Below are positions 44,779 through 54,737 of a stretch of DNA of 64,000 bases, piece after piece (the first letter of the stretch is position 1; each line of letters begins with the position of its first letter). Position numbers and translations under genes: made by a program. The stretch is from Caminicella sporogenes DSM 14501 (GTDB lineage: Bacteria > Bacillota > Clostridia > Peptostreptococcales > Caminicellaceae), in the NCBI RefSeq assembly GCF_900142285.1, contig NZ_FRAJ01000007.1:1-64000 (forward strand), written 5' to 3'. Below the pieces are notes generated by a model. That model was not told the origin of the DNA. It did no database searches and saw only the letters and a list, made by a program, of their open reading frames with translations.

Positions 44779-45408
44779 ATGGATGGGAACATTTGCAAAA
44801 TTACTAAAATAGAAATACAAAAGAAAAATAAAGATAGAGTATCTATATATATAAATGGGCAATATGGATTTGGAATACATAAAGAGATATTTTTTAAGTA
44901 TGATTTTGAAGAAGGAAAAATTTTAGATAAAAAATTTATTGAAGAAATTATAAAGGAAGAAGAACAAAAGAGGGCAAATTCTTATGCATTAAAATTGTTA
45001 TCATATCGTTTAAGAAGTGAAAAAGAAATCAAGGATAAAATGAATTTAAAAGGCTATGATGCAGAAGTAATAGATAAAACTGTAAAATATCTTAAAGAAT
45101 ATAATTATATTAATGATTTTGAATTTACAAATGAATTTGTTAGAGAAAAATTAAATAAGTTTGGGAAAAAACGTATAAAATTAGAATTGATTAACAAAGG
45201 TATAAATGAAGATATTATAGATAGTGTTTTAAATAAAGAAATAGATGATGATTTAGAATATGAAAAAGCACTTGAACTGGCTAAAAAAAAGTTAAAAGTC
45301 TATGGACAAGATGATAAAAACGGTGTATATAGGAAATTAGGTTTGTATTTGCAGAGAAAAGGATATAATTATAGAATAATTACAAAGATTTTAAAAGAAA
45401 TATTATAA
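44779..45408 (+). CDS. recX: regulatory protein RecX
   Basis: Modulates RecA by binding its filament. 209 residues, with the three-helix RecX repeats: YALKLLSYRLRSEKEIKDKMNLKGYD, then VIDKTVKYLKEYNYINDFEFTNEFVREKLNKFGKKRIKLELINKGI, and a C-terminal third repeat ending VYRKLGLYLQRKGYNYRIITKIL. An N-terminal 60-residue beta-rich extension is normal for Firmicutes. Starts behind AGGTGG. recA is not in the window. Confidence 0.92.
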   Translation: MDGNICKITKIEIQKKNKDRVSIYINGQYGFGIHKEIFFKYDFEEGKILDKKFIEEIIKEEEQKRANSYALKLLSYRLRSEKEIKDKMNLKGYDAEVIDKTVKYLKEYNYINDFEFTNEFVREKLNKFGKKRIKLELINKGINEDIIDSVLNKEIDDDLEYEKALELAKKKLKVYGQDDKNGVYRKLGLYLQRKGYNYRIITKILKEIL

Positions 45409-45448
45409 AAGCAAAATGGTTACTAAAGTATTGGGGGAGTTAAATAAT

Positions 45449-45817
45449 ATGAATAAAATAAAAATATTAATAGGAATGTTAATATTATTTTTAGGATTTT
45501 TTATTATGTATTTTGCCTTAGAAAGTGGGACAAAATTTATATTTTTTTTCGGGATATTATTCGGGATATTAATGTCTGTTATTGGAGCTGTAATTATATT
45601 TACATATAGATATAAGGAAAATATGAAAATTGTATATAATTATAGAAAAGCTATTGAAGAATTGAAAAAAGACCCTAATAATGAAGAGTTAATACAAAAG
45701 GCATATAAGTATGGTAAAGAGCTTTATTGCTCTAGAAGAAGTGATGGAATTTTTACAAAGAAAGATAAGAAAATATTAGAAATGGATATAGATTATGCTA
45801 GAGGCAAATTAAAATAG
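45449..45817 (+). CDS. hypothetical protein with two membrane segments
   Basis: 122 residues from the ATG at 45449, chosen because GGGGGA lies 10 bases upstream; an earlier in-frame ATG at 45416 lacks a site. Two membrane helices (about 5-25 and 30-55) precede a soluble helical tail with KAIEELKKDPNNEELIQKAYKYGKELYCSRR. The tail is reminiscent of small SHOCT-like or helical regulatory domains but no family is claimed. It follows recX closely and may share its transcript. Confidence 0.65.
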   Translation: MNKIKILIGMLILFLGFFIMYFALESGTKFIFFFGILFGILMSVIGAVIIFTYRYKENMKIVYNYRKAIEELKKDPNNEELIQKAYKYGKELYCSRRSDGIFTKKDKKILEMDIDYARGKLK

Positions 45818-45832
45818 GGATATAAAAAACTA

Positions 45833-45860
45833 TTTACAATCTATTTTATAATGATATAAT
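45833..45860 (+). promoter_or_regulatory. promoter of a predicted very short transcript
   Basis: TTTACA, 16 bases, TATAAT. The terminator at 45884 begins only about 20 bases after the expected start site. Confidence 0.45.
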
Positions 45861-45883
45861 ATGTATGATGAAAAACTTACTGG

Positions 45884-45911
45884 ACCAATGGGTAATCCAT
45901 TGGTTTTTTAA
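45884..45911 (+). terminator. terminator upstream of tig
   Basis: ACCAATGG pairs with CCATTGGT, loop GTAAT, then TTTTTT. It ends either the recX-region transcript or the short transcript from 45833. Confidence 0.8.
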
Positions 45912-45932
45912 ATAGGAAAATGTTTAAGTTTA

Positions 45933-45960
45933 TTTAACAAGAGAATATTTATGTTATAAT
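45933..45960 (+). promoter_or_regulatory. promoter of tig
   Basis: TTTAAC, 16 bases, extended -10 TGTTATAAT, about 80 bases before the tig start. Confidence 0.6.
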
Positions 45961-46039
45961 TAAATAGTTAAAAAGTTTAAACTAATTTAAAATAGTTAAT
46001 AATGGAAATATTAAAATAGAATAGAGGAGGACAAAGTAA

Positions 46040-47326
46040 ATGAACTCAAAAATACTAAAAAAAGAAAATAATAGAGTTACTTTAGAAATTAAAGTAAGTG
46101 CGGAAGATTTTGAAAAGGCTATTCAGGAGTCATATATGAAGAACAGAAAAAGATTTAATATACCTGGTTTTAGAAAAGGTAAAGCTCCAAGAAAGATTAT
46201 TGAAATGCAGTATGGAGAAGGTATCTTCTATGAAGATGCGATAAATATTGTACTTCCAAAGGAATACGATAAAGCTATTAAACAGCATAATTTAGAGCCA
46301 GTTGATAGACCGGATGTAGATATAGAAGAAATAAAAAAAGGTGAAGATTTAATATTTACAGCTACTGTTACTGTAAAACCTGAAGTAAATCTTGGAGAAT
46401 ATAAAGGTATAGAAGTTGAAAAAATTGAGTATAATGTAACTGATGAAGATGTAGAAAAAGAATTAGAAAGAATGAGAGATTTAAATGCAAGATTAGTAAA
46501 TGTAGAAGATAGACCAGTTCAAAAAAATGATACTGTAATTATAGATTATAAAGGTTTTGTAGATGGAGTTCAGTTTGAAGGAGGTACTGCAGAAAATCAA
46601 AGTTTAGTAATAGGTTCAGGAAAATTTATACCGGGATTTGAAGAACAATTAATTGGTGCTAATAGAGGAGATGAAATTGAAGTTAAGGTAAAATTTCCAG
46701 AAGAATATCATGCTGATAAGTTAGCTGGCAAGGATGCAGTGTTTAAAGTAACTATTAAGGAAATCAAATTTAAAGAACTTCCTGATTTAGATGATGAGTT
46801 TGCTAAAGATGTAAGTGAATTTGATACGTTGGAAGAATTAAAAGCTGATATTAGAAAGAGATTAGAAGAAAATGCACAAAAAAGAGCTGAAAGAGAGTTA
46901 AGAGAAAAAGTTTTAGATAAAGTAGTAGAAAATGCTCAGATAGATATTCCAGAGGTTATGGTAGAAACTGAAATAGATAATATGCTTACAGATTTTGACT
47001 TTCAGTTAAGATATCAAGGATTAGATTTAGAAAAATATCTTCAATTTACAAATACAAAAATTGAAGATTTAAGAAATCAAATGAAAGATGATGCATACAA
47101 TAGAGTAAAAACTTCTTTAGTATTAGAAGCTATAAAGGAAAAAGAAAATATTGAAGTTACAGATGAAGATGTAGAAAAAGAAATAGAAAAAATTGCAGAG
47201 CAAAATAAAGTATCAGTTGAAAAAATGAAAGAAACTTTTAGAGATGGAAATTATGGGTATATAAGAAATACTATTAAAGTGAGAAAAACTATAGACTTTT
47301 TAGTAGAAAATGCTAAAATAGCATAA
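46040..47326 (+). CDS. tig: trigger factor
   Basis: Ribosome-bound chaperone and peptidyl-prolyl isomerase that meets nascent chains. 428 residues, full length, behind GAGGAGG. N-terminal ribosome-binding domain with the signature [22 protein letters not shown], a FKBP-type PPIase domain (about 150-240: [41 protein letters not shown]) and the helical C-terminal substrate domain. First of the tig-clpP-clpX-lon-engB order conserved in Firmicutes. Confidence 0.97.
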   Translation: MNSKILKKENNRVTLEIKVSAEDFEKAIQESYMKNRKRFNIPGFRKGKAPRKIIEMQYGEGIFYEDAINIVLPKEYDKAIKQHNLEPVDRPDVDIEEIKKGEDLIFTATVTVKPEVNLGEYKGIEVEKIEYNVTDEDVEKELERMRDLNARLVNVEDRPVQKNDTVIIDYKGFVDGVQFEGGTAENQSLVIGSGKFIPGFEEQLIGANRGDEIEVKVKFPEEYHADKLAGKDAVFKVTIKEIKFKELPDLDDEFAKDVSEFDTLEELKADIRKRLEENAQKRAERELREKVLDKVVENAQIDIPEVMVETEIDNMLTDFDFQLRYQGLDLEKYLQFTNTKIEDLRNQMKDDAYNRVKTSLVLEAIKEKENIEVTDEDVEKEIEKIAEQNKVSVEKMKETFRDGNYGYIRNTIKVRKTIDFLVENAKIA

Positions 47327-47349
47327 ATGAATCTGGGGGGAAGATGACT

Positions 47350-47934
47350 ATGCCATTAGTTCCGGTGGTTGTAGAACAAACTAATAGAGGAGAAAGGTCT
47401 TACGACATATACTCTAGGCTACTTAAAGAAAGAATAATATTTTTAGGTGAAGAAATAAATGATTATACTGCAAGTTTAGTTGTTGCTCAACTTCTTTTCC
47501 TTGAAGCTGAAGATCCAGATAAAGATATTCATCTTTACATAAATAGTCCTGGTGGTTCTATAACAGCAGGAATGGCTATTTATGATACAATGCAGTATAT
47601 AAAGCCTGATGTATCAACTATTTGTATTGGAATGGCTGCTAGTATGGGAGCATTTCTTCTAGCAGCAGGTGCAAAAGGAAAAAGATATGCTCTTCCTAAT
47701 GCTGAAATTATGATTCATCAGCCATTGGGAGGAACAAGAGGTCAAGCAGAAGATATTAAAATACATGCAGAGAGAATTCTTAAAATGAGAGATAAACTTA
47801 ATAAAATATTAAGTGAAAATACAGGTCAGCCATTAGAAAAAATTGAAAAAGATACAGATAGAGATAACTTTATGGATCCTGATGAAGCTTTAGAATATGG
47901 TTTAATCGATAAAGTTATCACTTCTAGGAAATAA
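47350..47934 (+). CDS. clpP: ATP-dependent Clp protease, proteolytic subunit
   Basis: Serine protease forming the tetradecameric Clp chamber. 194 residues from the ATG at 47350, which gives the standard [25 protein letters not shown] start and a nine-base gap to GGGGGG; an ATG at 47344 is the alternative. Catalytic triad regions: Ser in [14 protein letters not shown], His in [12 protein letters not shown] and Asp in [12 protein letters not shown]. Follows tig after 23 bases and precedes clpX. Confidence 0.97.
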   Translation: MPLVPVVVEQTNRGERSYDIYSRLLKERIIFLGEEINDYTASLVVAQLLFLEAEDPDKDIHLYINSPGGSITAGMAIYDTMQYIKPDVSTICIGMAASMGAFLLAAGAKGKRYALPNAEIMIHQPLGGTRGQAEDIKIHAERILKMRDKLNKILSENTGQPLEKIEKDTDRDNFMDPDEALEYGLIDKVITSRK

Positions 47935-47950
47935 CAAGAGAGGTGTAATG

Positions 47951-49228
47951 ATGTCAAGATTTGATGACAGAAAACAGTTAAAGTGCTCTTTTTGTGGAAA
48001 ATCTCAAGATCAAGTTAAAAGGCTTATTGCAGGACCAAACGTATATATATGTGATGAATGTATAGAACTTTGTCAGGAAATAATCCAAGAAGAATTTGAG
48101 GAAAATTTTGATTTAGCTACTTCAGATATTCCAAAACCTACAGAAATTAAAGAAATATTAGATCAATATGTAATAGGTCAAGAAAAAGCTAAAAGAGCCT
48201 TAGCTGTTGCAGTTTATAATCATTACAAGAGAATAAATAGAGAAGTAAAATCAGATGATGTTGAGCTTCAAAAAAGTAATATACTTTTAATTGGACCTAC
48301 TGGTTCAGGTAAAACTCTGCTTGCACAAACATTGGCAAAAATATTAAATGTACCTTTTGCAATAGCAGATGCTACTTCTTTAACTGAAGCAGGTTATGTA
48401 GGAGAAGATGTTGAAAATATCATTTTAAAACTAATTCAGGCAGCTGATTTTGATATCGAAAGAGCTGAAAAAGGTATCATTTATATAGATGAAATAGACA
48501 AAATAGCAAGAAAGTCTGATAATCCGTCTATAACAAGGGATGTAAGTGGAGAAGGTGTTCAACAGGCTCTTTTAAAAATTTTAGAAGGAACTGTTGCCAG
48601 TGTTCCACCTCAAGGTGGTAGAAAACATCCTCATCAAGAGTTTATTCAGATAGATACAAGTAATATACTATTTATTTGTGGTGGAGCTTTTGATGGCATA
48701 GAAAAAATAATTCAAAGTAGAATTGGTCAAAAATCTATGGGATTTGGAGCTGAGGTTCACAGTAAAAAAGAAATGGAAATAGGAAAGTTACTTGAAAGAA
48801 TAGAAACTGAAGATTTATTAAAATATGGTTTAATTCCTGAGTTTGTAGGTAGAGTTCCTGTAATAGCATCTTTACATGAATTAGATGAGGAAGCATTAGT
48901 TAGAATACTTGTAGAGCCTAAAAATGCCCTTGTTAAACAATACAAAAAATTATTTGAAATGGATGGAGTAGAATTAGAATTTGAAGATGAAGCATTAAAA
49001 GCTATTGCAAAACTTGCTATAGATAGAAAAACTGGAGCTAGAGGGCTTAGGAGTATACTTGAAAGTATAATGCTCGATGTTATGTATGAAGTTCCTTCAA
49101 GGAAAGATATTGAAAAATGTATAGTTACTAAGGATACTGTGGAGAAAAAGATGACTCCTACATTAGTTATTTCTACTAACAAGAAAAAAGGTTCAAGAAA
49201 GAAGAAAAAAGAAGAAAATGTTTCATAA
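47951..49228 (+). CDS. clpX: ATP-dependent Clp protease, ATPase subunit ClpX
   Basis: AAA+ unfoldase that feeds proteins to ClpP. About 425 residues. N-terminal zinc-binding domain ([10 protein letters not shown] and CDECIELC), Walker [16 protein letters not shown], Walker [14 protein letters not shown], the pore motif [10 protein letters not shown], the IGF-like ClpP-binding loop region ([13 protein letters not shown]) and [10 protein letters not shown] sensor 2. Two ATGs adjoin (47948, 47951); the second is better spaced from GAGGTG. Terminator downstream. Confidence 0.97.
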   Translation: MSRFDDRKQLKCSFCGKSQDQVKRLIAGPNVYICDECIELCQEIIQEEFEENFDLATSDIPKPTEIKEILDQYVIGQEKAKRALAVAVYNHYKRINREVKSDDVELQKSNILLIGPTGSGKTLLAQTLAKILNVPFAIADATSLTEAGYVGEDVENIILKLIQAADFDIERAEKGIIYIDEIDKIARKSDNPSITRDVSGEGVQQALLKILEGTVASVPPQGGRKHPHQEFIQIDTSNILFICGGAFDGIEKIIQSRIGQKSMGFGAEVHSKKEMEIGKLLERIETEDLLKYGLIPEFVGRVPVIASLHELDEEALVRILVEPKNALVKQYKKLFEMDGVELEFEDEALKAIAKLAIDRKTGARGLRSILESIMLDVMYEVPSRKDIEKCIVTKDTVEKKMTPTLVISTNKKKGSRKKKKEENVS

Positions 49229-49236
49229 TAGAAGAT

Positions 49237-49262
49237 GCGAGTCTATATTGACTCGCTTTCTT
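49237..49262 (+). terminator. terminator after clpX
   Basis: GCGAGTC-TATATT-GACTCGC hairpin followed by TTTCTT. Confidence 0.7.
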
Positions 49263-49276
49263 AATTAATGAATATG

Positions 49277-49305
49277 TTGATTAAAGCTTTATATTTGTGT
49301 ATAAT
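49277..49305 (+). promoter_or_regulatory. promoter of lon
   Basis: TTGATT, 17 bases, TATAAT (perfect -10), about 100 bases before the lon start. No CtsR or HrcA site was recognised between the promoter and the gene. Confidence 0.65.
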
Positions 49306-49408
49306 TTGTTTTGATACTTTTATGTTATAAAAAAACTATTAATAGGTAAATATAGAATAATAAGTTATTCATTTAGTAGTAAAATCCTCAAGCAAGGGAG
49401 TTGATTAG

Positions 49409-51754
49409 ATGGAGGATAATAAAAACAAAGTAATAAAACTGCCCCTGATACCATTAAGAGGACTTTCAATTTTTCCATATATGGTACTTCATTTTGATGT
49501 TGGAAGGGAAAAGTCTATAAAGGCTTTAGAAGAAGCTATAGTTAAAGATCAATTGATATTTTTGACTACACAAAAGGAGATAGATGTTGATTTACCTACA
49601 CCAGAAGATTTTTATGAAGTAGGTACTATTTCAAAAATTAAACAAATGCTTAAATTGCCGGGGGATACAATTAGGGTTTTAGTAGAAGGAATAAGCAGAG
49701 GGAAAATAAAGAAGGTTATAGATGAAGAACCATTTTTTAGCGTAGAAGTAGAAGAATATAAGGTTAAAGAATATAAGGAAGATAAAGAGCTTGAGGCTTT
49801 TATGAGAGCAGTATTAAATAGCTTTGAAGACTACATAAGTGTGAGTAATAAAATATCACCTGAAGTATTAATAACTGTTTCTACTATAGAAGAAGCAGGG
49901 AGACTAGCAGATGTGATAGCTTCTCATATGCTTTTAAAGACAGAACAAAAACAAGAAATATTAGAAGCATTTGATCCAAAGGATAGATTAGAAGTATTAT
50001 ATAAACTTCTTTTAAAAGAAATTGAAATATTGGAAGTTGAAAAGGAAATAAATACAAAAGTAAGAAAACAGATAAATAGATTGCAAAAAGAATATTATTT
50101 AAAAGAACAATTAAAAGCTATAAGAGAAGAACTTGGAGAAGATGGAGAATATGACAGTGAGATAGAAGAATTTTATGAGAGAATTGAAAAGGCTAAACTT
50201 CCTAAAGAAGTAGAAAAGAAGGTGTATAAGGAAATTGATAGACTTTCTAAGTTAGCTCCGGGTTCAGCTGAAGGTGGAGTGATAAGAACTTATGTCAATT
50301 GGATATTAGATTTGCCTTGGAATAAAAAAACAAAAGATAATATAGACATAAAAAGAGCAAAAAAAATACTTGATGAAGACCATTATGGTTTACATTTTGT
50401 AAAAGAAAGAATATTAGAGTATTTGGCAATAAGAAAACTTGCAAAAAATATGAAAGGACCTATCATATGTTTAGTAGGACCACCTGGAGTTGGAAAAACT
50501 TCAATAGCGAGGTCTATTGCGAGGTCATTGAACAGAAAATTTGTAAGAATGTCATTAGGTGGAGTAAGAGATGAAGCAGAAATAAGAGGTCATAGGAGAA
50601 CTTATGTAGGAGCTATTCCGGGAAGAATTATTTCTGCTATTAAAGATGCAGGATTTAAGAATCCAGTATTTTTATTTGATGAAATAGATAAATTAAATAG
50701 TGATTTTAGAGGAGACCCTGCTTCAGCACTTCTTGAAGTACTTGACCCAGAACAAAATAAGGAGTTTACAGATCGCTATTTAGAAGTACCTTTTGACCTT
50801 TCAAATGTAATGTTTATTACGACAGCAAATAGTTTAGGGACAATACCTAGACCGCTTCTTGATAGAATGGAAGTAATAGAAGTTTCTGGTTATACAGAAG
50901 AAGAAAAAATTGTTATAGCTGAAAAGTATCTTGTTCCAAAACAAATAAAAGAACATGGTATGAAAAAAAATAATTTACAAATTTCAAAAAGTACATTAAG
51001 AGATATAGTCAATTATTATACTAGAGAATCTGGAGTAAGAGAGCTTGAAAGACAAATAGCTACAATTTGTCGTAAAGCTGCTAGGCAAATAGTTGAAAAT
51101 AATAAAAAAGTAATAAGAGTTACTAAATCAAATCTTAAAAATTATTTAGGTATTCCTAAGTATAGATATGAAAAAGTGAGAAATGAACATGAAGTTGGTA
51201 TAGCTACAGGTCTTGCTTGGACAAGGGTAGGTGGAGATACATTATTTATAGAAGTAACTCCTATGAAAGGGACAGGAAAATTAGTTCTAACAGGTCAGCT
51301 TGGAGATGTAATGAAAGAATCTGCAAGAGCAGGTCTTAGCTATATTCGTTCAAAAGCAGGTGAGCTAAATATTGATGAAGAATTTTATAAGAATTTAGAT
51401 ATTCACATACATATACCTGAAGGTGCTATACCTAAAGATGGTCCATCAGCAGGTATAACTATGGCTACTGCTGTAATATCAGCTCTATCAGGTATTCCAA
51501 TTAACAAATATGTAGCTATGACAGGTGAAATTACTTTAAGAGGAAGAGTTTTACCTGTAGGTGGAATAAAAGAAAAAGTACTTGCTGCTAATAGAGCAGG
51601 TATAAAGAAAGTATTGTTGCCAATTGAAAATAAAAAAGATTTATCAGAAATACCTGAATCAGTAAAGAAAAAATTAGAATTTGTATTTGTAAGTCATATG
51701 GATCAAGTTTTAGAACATGCACTTGTAAAGGGAGATAGGAAAGATGAAAATTAA
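49409..51754 (+). CDS. lon: ATP-dependent protease Lon (LonA)
   Basis: 781 residues, full LonA architecture: N-terminal substrate domain ([27 protein letters not shown]), AAA+ domain with Walker [16 protein letters not shown] and Walker [19 protein letters not shown], and C-terminal protease domain with catalytic Ser in [17 protein letters not shown] and Lys in [15 protein letters not shown]. Degrades damaged and regulatory proteins in the cytoplasm. Start behind AAGGGAG. The stop overlaps engB by 11 bases. Confidence 0.97.
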   Translation: MEDNKNKVIKLPLIPLRGLSIFPYMVLHFDVGREKSIKALEEAIVKDQLIFLTTQKEIDVDLPTPEDFYEVGTISKIKQMLKLPGDTIRVLVEGISRGKIKKVIDEEPFFSVEVEEYKVKEYKEDKELEAFMRAVLNSFEDYISVSNKISPEVLITVSTIEEAGRLADVIASHMLLKTEQKQEILEAFDPKDRLEVLYKLLLKEIEILEVEKEINTKVRKQINRLQKEYYLKEQLKAIREELGEDGEYDSEIEEFYERIEKAKLPKEVEKKVYKEIDRLSKLAPGSAEGGVIRTYVNWILDLPWNKKTKDNIDIKRAKKILDEDHYGLHFVKERILEYLAIRKLAKNMKGPIICLVGPPGVGKTSIARSIARSLNRKFVRMSLGGVRDEAEIRGHRRTYVGAIPGRIISAIKDAGFKNPVFLFDEIDKLNSDFRGDPASALLEVLDPEQNKEFTDRYLEVPFDLSNVMFITTANSLGTIPRPLLDRMEVIEVSGYTEEEKIVIAEKYLVPKQIKEHGMKKNNLQISKSTLRDIVNYYTRESGVRELERQIATICRKAARQIVENNKKVIRVTKSNLKNYLGIPKYRYEKVRNEHEVGIATGLAWTRVGGDTLFIEVTPMKGTGKLVLTGQLGDVMKESARAGLSYIRSKAGELNIDEEFYKNLDIHIHIPEGAIPKDGPSAGITMATAVISALSGIPINKYVAMTGEITLRGRVLPVGGIKEKVLAANRAGIKKVLLPIENKKDLSEIPESVKKKLEFVFVSHMDQVLEHALVKGDRKDEN

Positions 51755-52370
51755 GAGTTCAGAGTTTATTATTAGTGCTGTTAAACCTAGTCAGTATCCG
51801 CAAACTCATATGCCAGAGATAGCTTTAGCTGGCAGGTCAAATGTAGGCAAATCTTCTTTAATAAACATGCTTGTTAACAGAAAAAAGTTAGCTAAAACTA
51901 GTTCAGTACCCGGAAAGACACAAACCATAAATTTTTATTTAATAAACAATGAATTTCATTTAGTAGATTTACCGGGATACGGTTATGCCAAAGTTTCTAA
52001 AAGAAGTCAAGAAGAGTGGGGGAAGATTATAGAAACTTATCTTACTTCTAGAGAAAATTTGGTTGAAGTTTTACAATTAGTCGATATAAGACATAAACCT
52101 ACTGTTCAGGATAAACAAATGTATGAATGGATAAAACATTTTGGATTTAAAGGAATAGTAGTTGCAACAAAGCTTGATAAGATAAAAAGAAGTCAAAGAC
52201 AGAAACAAATAAGTATTATAAGAAAAGAATTAGGTATGGATAAAGATGATGTGCTCATTCCTGTTTCGTCTTTGAATAGAGAGGGAAAAGAAGAACTTTG
52301 GGAAGTAATTTGCAGTATATTTATAGATAAAGGATTAAATATAACTATAGAAAAAGCAGCTGAGCTTTAA
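51744..52370 (+). CDS. engB: ribosome biogenesis GTP-binding protein EngB (YsxC/YihA)
   Basis: 208-residue GTPase needed for 50S subunit assembly. G1 [15 protein letters not shown]2 region [16 protein letters not shown]3 [12 protein letters not shown] and G4 [12 protein letters not shown] are visible. Its ATG lies inside the end of lon (11-base overlap) after AAGGGAG, so it is translationally coupled, the lon-engB arrangement usual in Firmicutes. Confidence 0.96.
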   Translation: MKIKSSEFIISAVKPSQYPQTHMPEIALAGRSNVGKSSLINMLVNRKKLAKTSSVPGKTQTINFYLINNEFHLVDLPGYGYAKVSKRSQEEWGKIIETYLTSRENLVEVLQLVDIRHKPTVQDKQMYEWIKHFGFKGIVVATKLDKIKRSQRQKQISIIRKELGMDKDDVLIPVSSLNREGKEELWEVICSIFIDKGLNITIEKAAEL

Positions 52371-52388
52371 GCTCAGCTGTTTTTTTAA
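52357..52388 (+). terminator. terminator after engB
   Basis: CAGCTGAGC pairs with GCTCAGCTG, then TTTTTTTAATA; it overlaps the last engB codons. Confidence 0.8.
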
Positions 52389-52392
52389 TACT

Positions 52393-52426
52393 ATTGTTAA
52401 CTCGTTCAATAATAAAAGTTGACAAT
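52393..52426 (+). promoter_or_regulatory. BirA-type biotin operator
   Basis: ATTGTTAAC at 52393-52401 and GTTGACAAT at 52418-52426 are inverted halves separated by 16 bases, matching the known bacterial BirA consensus (TTGTTAACC, 14-15 bases, GGTTAACAA) with one mismatch. The right half overlaps the -35 box of the bio promoter. Confidence 0.8.
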
Positions 52427-52448
52427 TTTAAGTTGTTTAGTTTACAAT
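52419..52448 (+). promoter_or_regulatory. promoter of bioD-bioA
   Basis: TTGACA (perfect -35), 18 bases, TACAAT. A second inverted repeat, TTTACA-N14-TGTAAA (52441-52466), covers the -10 and start site. The leader of about 100 bases holds an AGGGGGG and a possible eight-codon ORF but no clear RNA fold. Confidence 0.65.
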
Positions 52449-52552
52449 TATTTTGAATAATGTAAATACTATAAAAAATAGGGGGGATAACAAAGAGGAA
52501 TTTTATTAAATGAAAAGTACGAGCTATTTGGAATAGCGATAAGGAGTAAGGA

Positions 52553-53272
52553 GTGAAGGTTTTGGCAAAAGGGCTATTTGTCATAGGGACAGATACAGAC
52601 GTGGGCAAGACATTTATTACGGCTGGAATTGTTTATATTTTAAGAAAAAATAATTATAATGCAGTAAGTTTTAAACCTGTACAAAGTGGTGGAATAATAT
52701 GTAATTCAAAATTAGTATCAGGTGATATTGAATTTATAAAAAGAGTAGCGGGATTAAAAGAAGAATATTGTAGTATGAATTCTTATTGTCTAAAAGAGGC
52801 AGTATCACCTCACATAGCAGCTGAAAGAGAAAATATTAATATAGATGTATATAGAATAATTGACGATTATCAAAAATTAAAAGATAAGTATGACTTTATT
52901 ATTGTAGAAGGGGCTGGAGGAGTTATTGTTCCTCTTATTCGAAATAAATATTATATTTATGATTTAATAAAGGATTTAAATATACCTGTTGTTATAGTAG
53001 CAAGAGCAGGAGTTGGTACAATTAATCATACTGTTTTGACAGTAAATTATATTAAGAGTTTAGGAATAAATGTAAAAGGGATAATTATTAACAATTATAG
53101 TGGGAATTTTTATGAGGATGACAATATTGAAGTAATTAAGAAAATAACAAAAGTAGATGTAGTTGGTGTAGTGAATAAATTAGATTTAAAAGGAAATGAA
53201 GACGATATTTCAAAGATAAGGCAGGAATTTGAAAAGAGTTTAAAAATACAAGATATTTTAAATATGTTTTAA
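52553..53272 (+). CDS. bioD: dethiobiotin synthetase
   Basis: Closes the ureido ring of biotin: 7,8-diaminopelargonate plus CO2 and ATP to dethiobiotin. 239 residues from a GTG behind AAGGAG. P-loop FVIGTDTDVGKTFITAGI, the lysine motif SFKPVQSGG, and IVEGAGGVIVPL are typical. Followed after 37 bases by bioA, the preceding enzyme in the pathway. Under a BirA-type operator. Confidence 0.95.
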   Translation: MKVLAKGLFVIGTDTDVGKTFITAGIVYILRKNNYNAVSFKPVQSGGIICNSKLVSGDIEFIKRVAGLKEEYCSMNSYCLKEAVSPHIAAERENINIDVYRIIDDYQKLKDKYDFIIVEGAGGVIVPLIRNKYYIYDLIKDLNIPVVIVARAGVGTINHTVLTVNYIKSLGINVKGIIINNYSGNFYEDDNIEVIKKITKVDVVGVVNKLDLKGNEDDISKIRQEFEKSLKIQDILNMF

Positions 53273-53309
53273 AATTTTTTACAGGTATTAATATAAAGGG
53301 GAGATTATA

Positions 53310-54662
53310 ATGAATAAAATGAAAAATCTTCAGCAGAAAGATTTAAAATATATTTGGCATCCATGTTCACAAATGAAAGATTATGAAGATTTTCCGCCTA
53401 TTATTATAAAAAAAGGAAAAGGAGTATTTTTAGAGGATATAAATGGTAAGAAATATTTAGATGCGGTATCTTCATGGTGGGTAAATTTATTTGGACATTC
53501 AAATCAGAGAATAAATGATGCACTGTATAGACAAGCAAATAAAATAGAACACGTTATATTTGCTAATTTTTCTCATGAAGCTGCAATTGAGTTAGCAGAG
53601 AGGATTGTAAAAATTACTCCAGCGGGTTTAAATAAAGTCTTTTTTGGAGATAACGGTTCTTCGGCAATAGAAATTGCACTAAAGCTTAGTTTTCAATATC
53701 ATCAGCAGTTGGGAAAAACTAAAAAAACTAAATTTGTGGCTTTAAGTAATGCATATCATGGAGAAACTATAGGAGCACTTTCAGTTGGAGGTGTCGATTT
53801 ATATAGTAAAATATATAAACCGTTGTTATTGGAAGTGATAAGACCTAAGGGACCAGATTGTTATAGATGTAGATATGGTTTAGATAGAAAGAGCTGCATG
53901 GCAGAGTGCTTTGAGGATTTAGAAAAGGAAGTAATTGACAAGCATGAAGAAATAACAGCTATTATAATTGAACCGATGGTTCAAGCTGCAGCTGGAATGA
54001 AAATATATTCGGAAAAATATCTTAAAAAGTTGAGAAAATTGTGTGATGACTATGATATTAATCTAATAGCCGATGAAATTGCAGTAGGGTTTGGAAGAAC
54101 AGGTGAAATGTTTGCCTGCAATCATGCAGATATATCACCAGATATTATGTGCGTTTCAAAAGGGTTAACAGCAGGATATTTACCATTATCATTAGCTATA
54201 ATGACAGATAAGATTTATGATGTTTTTTATGATGATTATTCTTCTATGAAGGCATTTTTGCATAGTCATAGCTATTCAGGAAATCCTCTTGGATGTGCTG
54301 TTGCAGTAGAAACTTTGAAAATTTTTAAGGAAGATAATATCATAGAGAAAAATAAGATTAAAGCTCAGATATTAAGGAAGAAAGTTGAAGAAAAAATTGA
54401 TGATGTTCCTCATGTAGGAGAATATAGACAAATTGGAATGATAGGAGCAATAGAACTTGTAAAAGATAAGAAAACGAAGGAGAGCTTTGATTGGAGAGAA
54501 AGAGTTGGTTATCAAATTTACAAAAGAGCAGTTGAAAAAGGTGTTTTATTAAGACCTCTTGGAAATATAATTTATTTTATGCCACCTTATATTATAAGTG
54601 AAGAAGAAATAGACTTTATGGTTCAGACTGCAATAGATTCTATATTAGAATATTTTAAGTAG
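53310..54662 (+). CDS. bioA: adenosylmethionine-8-amino-7-oxononanoate aminotransferase
   Basis: PLP enzyme making 7,8-diaminopelargonate from 8-amino-7-oxononanoate. 450 residues, normal length. [16 protein letters not shown] at the start and [17 protein letters not shown] are BioA hallmarks; the PLP lysine is in [14 protein letters not shown], and [11 protein letters not shown] carries the cofactor aspartate. Second gene of the bioDA operon. bioB, bioF and birA are not in the window. Confidence 0.95.
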   Translation: MNKMKNLQQKDLKYIWHPCSQMKDYEDFPPIIIKKGKGVFLEDINGKKYLDAVSSWWVNLFGHSNQRINDALYRQANKIEHVIFANFSHEAAIELAERIVKITPAGLNKVFFGDNGSSAIEIALKLSFQYHQQLGKTKKTKFVALSNAYHGETIGALSVGGVDLYSKIYKPLLLEVIRPKGPDCYRCRYGLDRKSCMAECFEDLEKEVIDKHEEITAIIIEPMVQAAAGMKIYSEKYLKKLRKLCDDYDINLIADEIAVGFGRTGEMFACNHADISPDIMCVSKGLTAGYLPLSLAIMTDKIYDVFYDDYSSMKAFLHSHSYSGNPLGCAVAVETLKIFKEDNIIEKNKIKAQILRKKVEEKIDDVPHVGEYRQIGMIGAIELVKDKKTKESFDWRERVGYQIYKRAVEKGVLLRPLGNIIYFMPPYIISEEEIDFMVQTAIDSILEYFK

Positions 54663-54693
54663 ACTAATATATTAGTAAATATGAATTATATGA

Positions 54694-54736
54694 GCTTAAA
54701 AATTGGTACTGATGATTTCAGTACCAATTTTTAAGC
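54694..54736. terminator. bidirectional terminator, 19-bp stem
   Basis: 54694-54712 pairs perfectly with 54718-54736 (GCTTAAAAATTGGTACTGA and its complement), loop TGATT, between convergent genes. Confidence 0.85.
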
Positions 54737-54737
54737 A

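Noticed and set aside
45866-45916. 16-codon ORF (MMKNLLDQWVIHWFFK) in the short transcript before tig
   Set aside because: No ribosome binding site, and its codons are the terminator hairpin itself.
52511-52537. Eight-codon leader ORF before bioD
   Set aside because: Weak ribosome site spacing and no regulatory codon run; operator control already explains the region.
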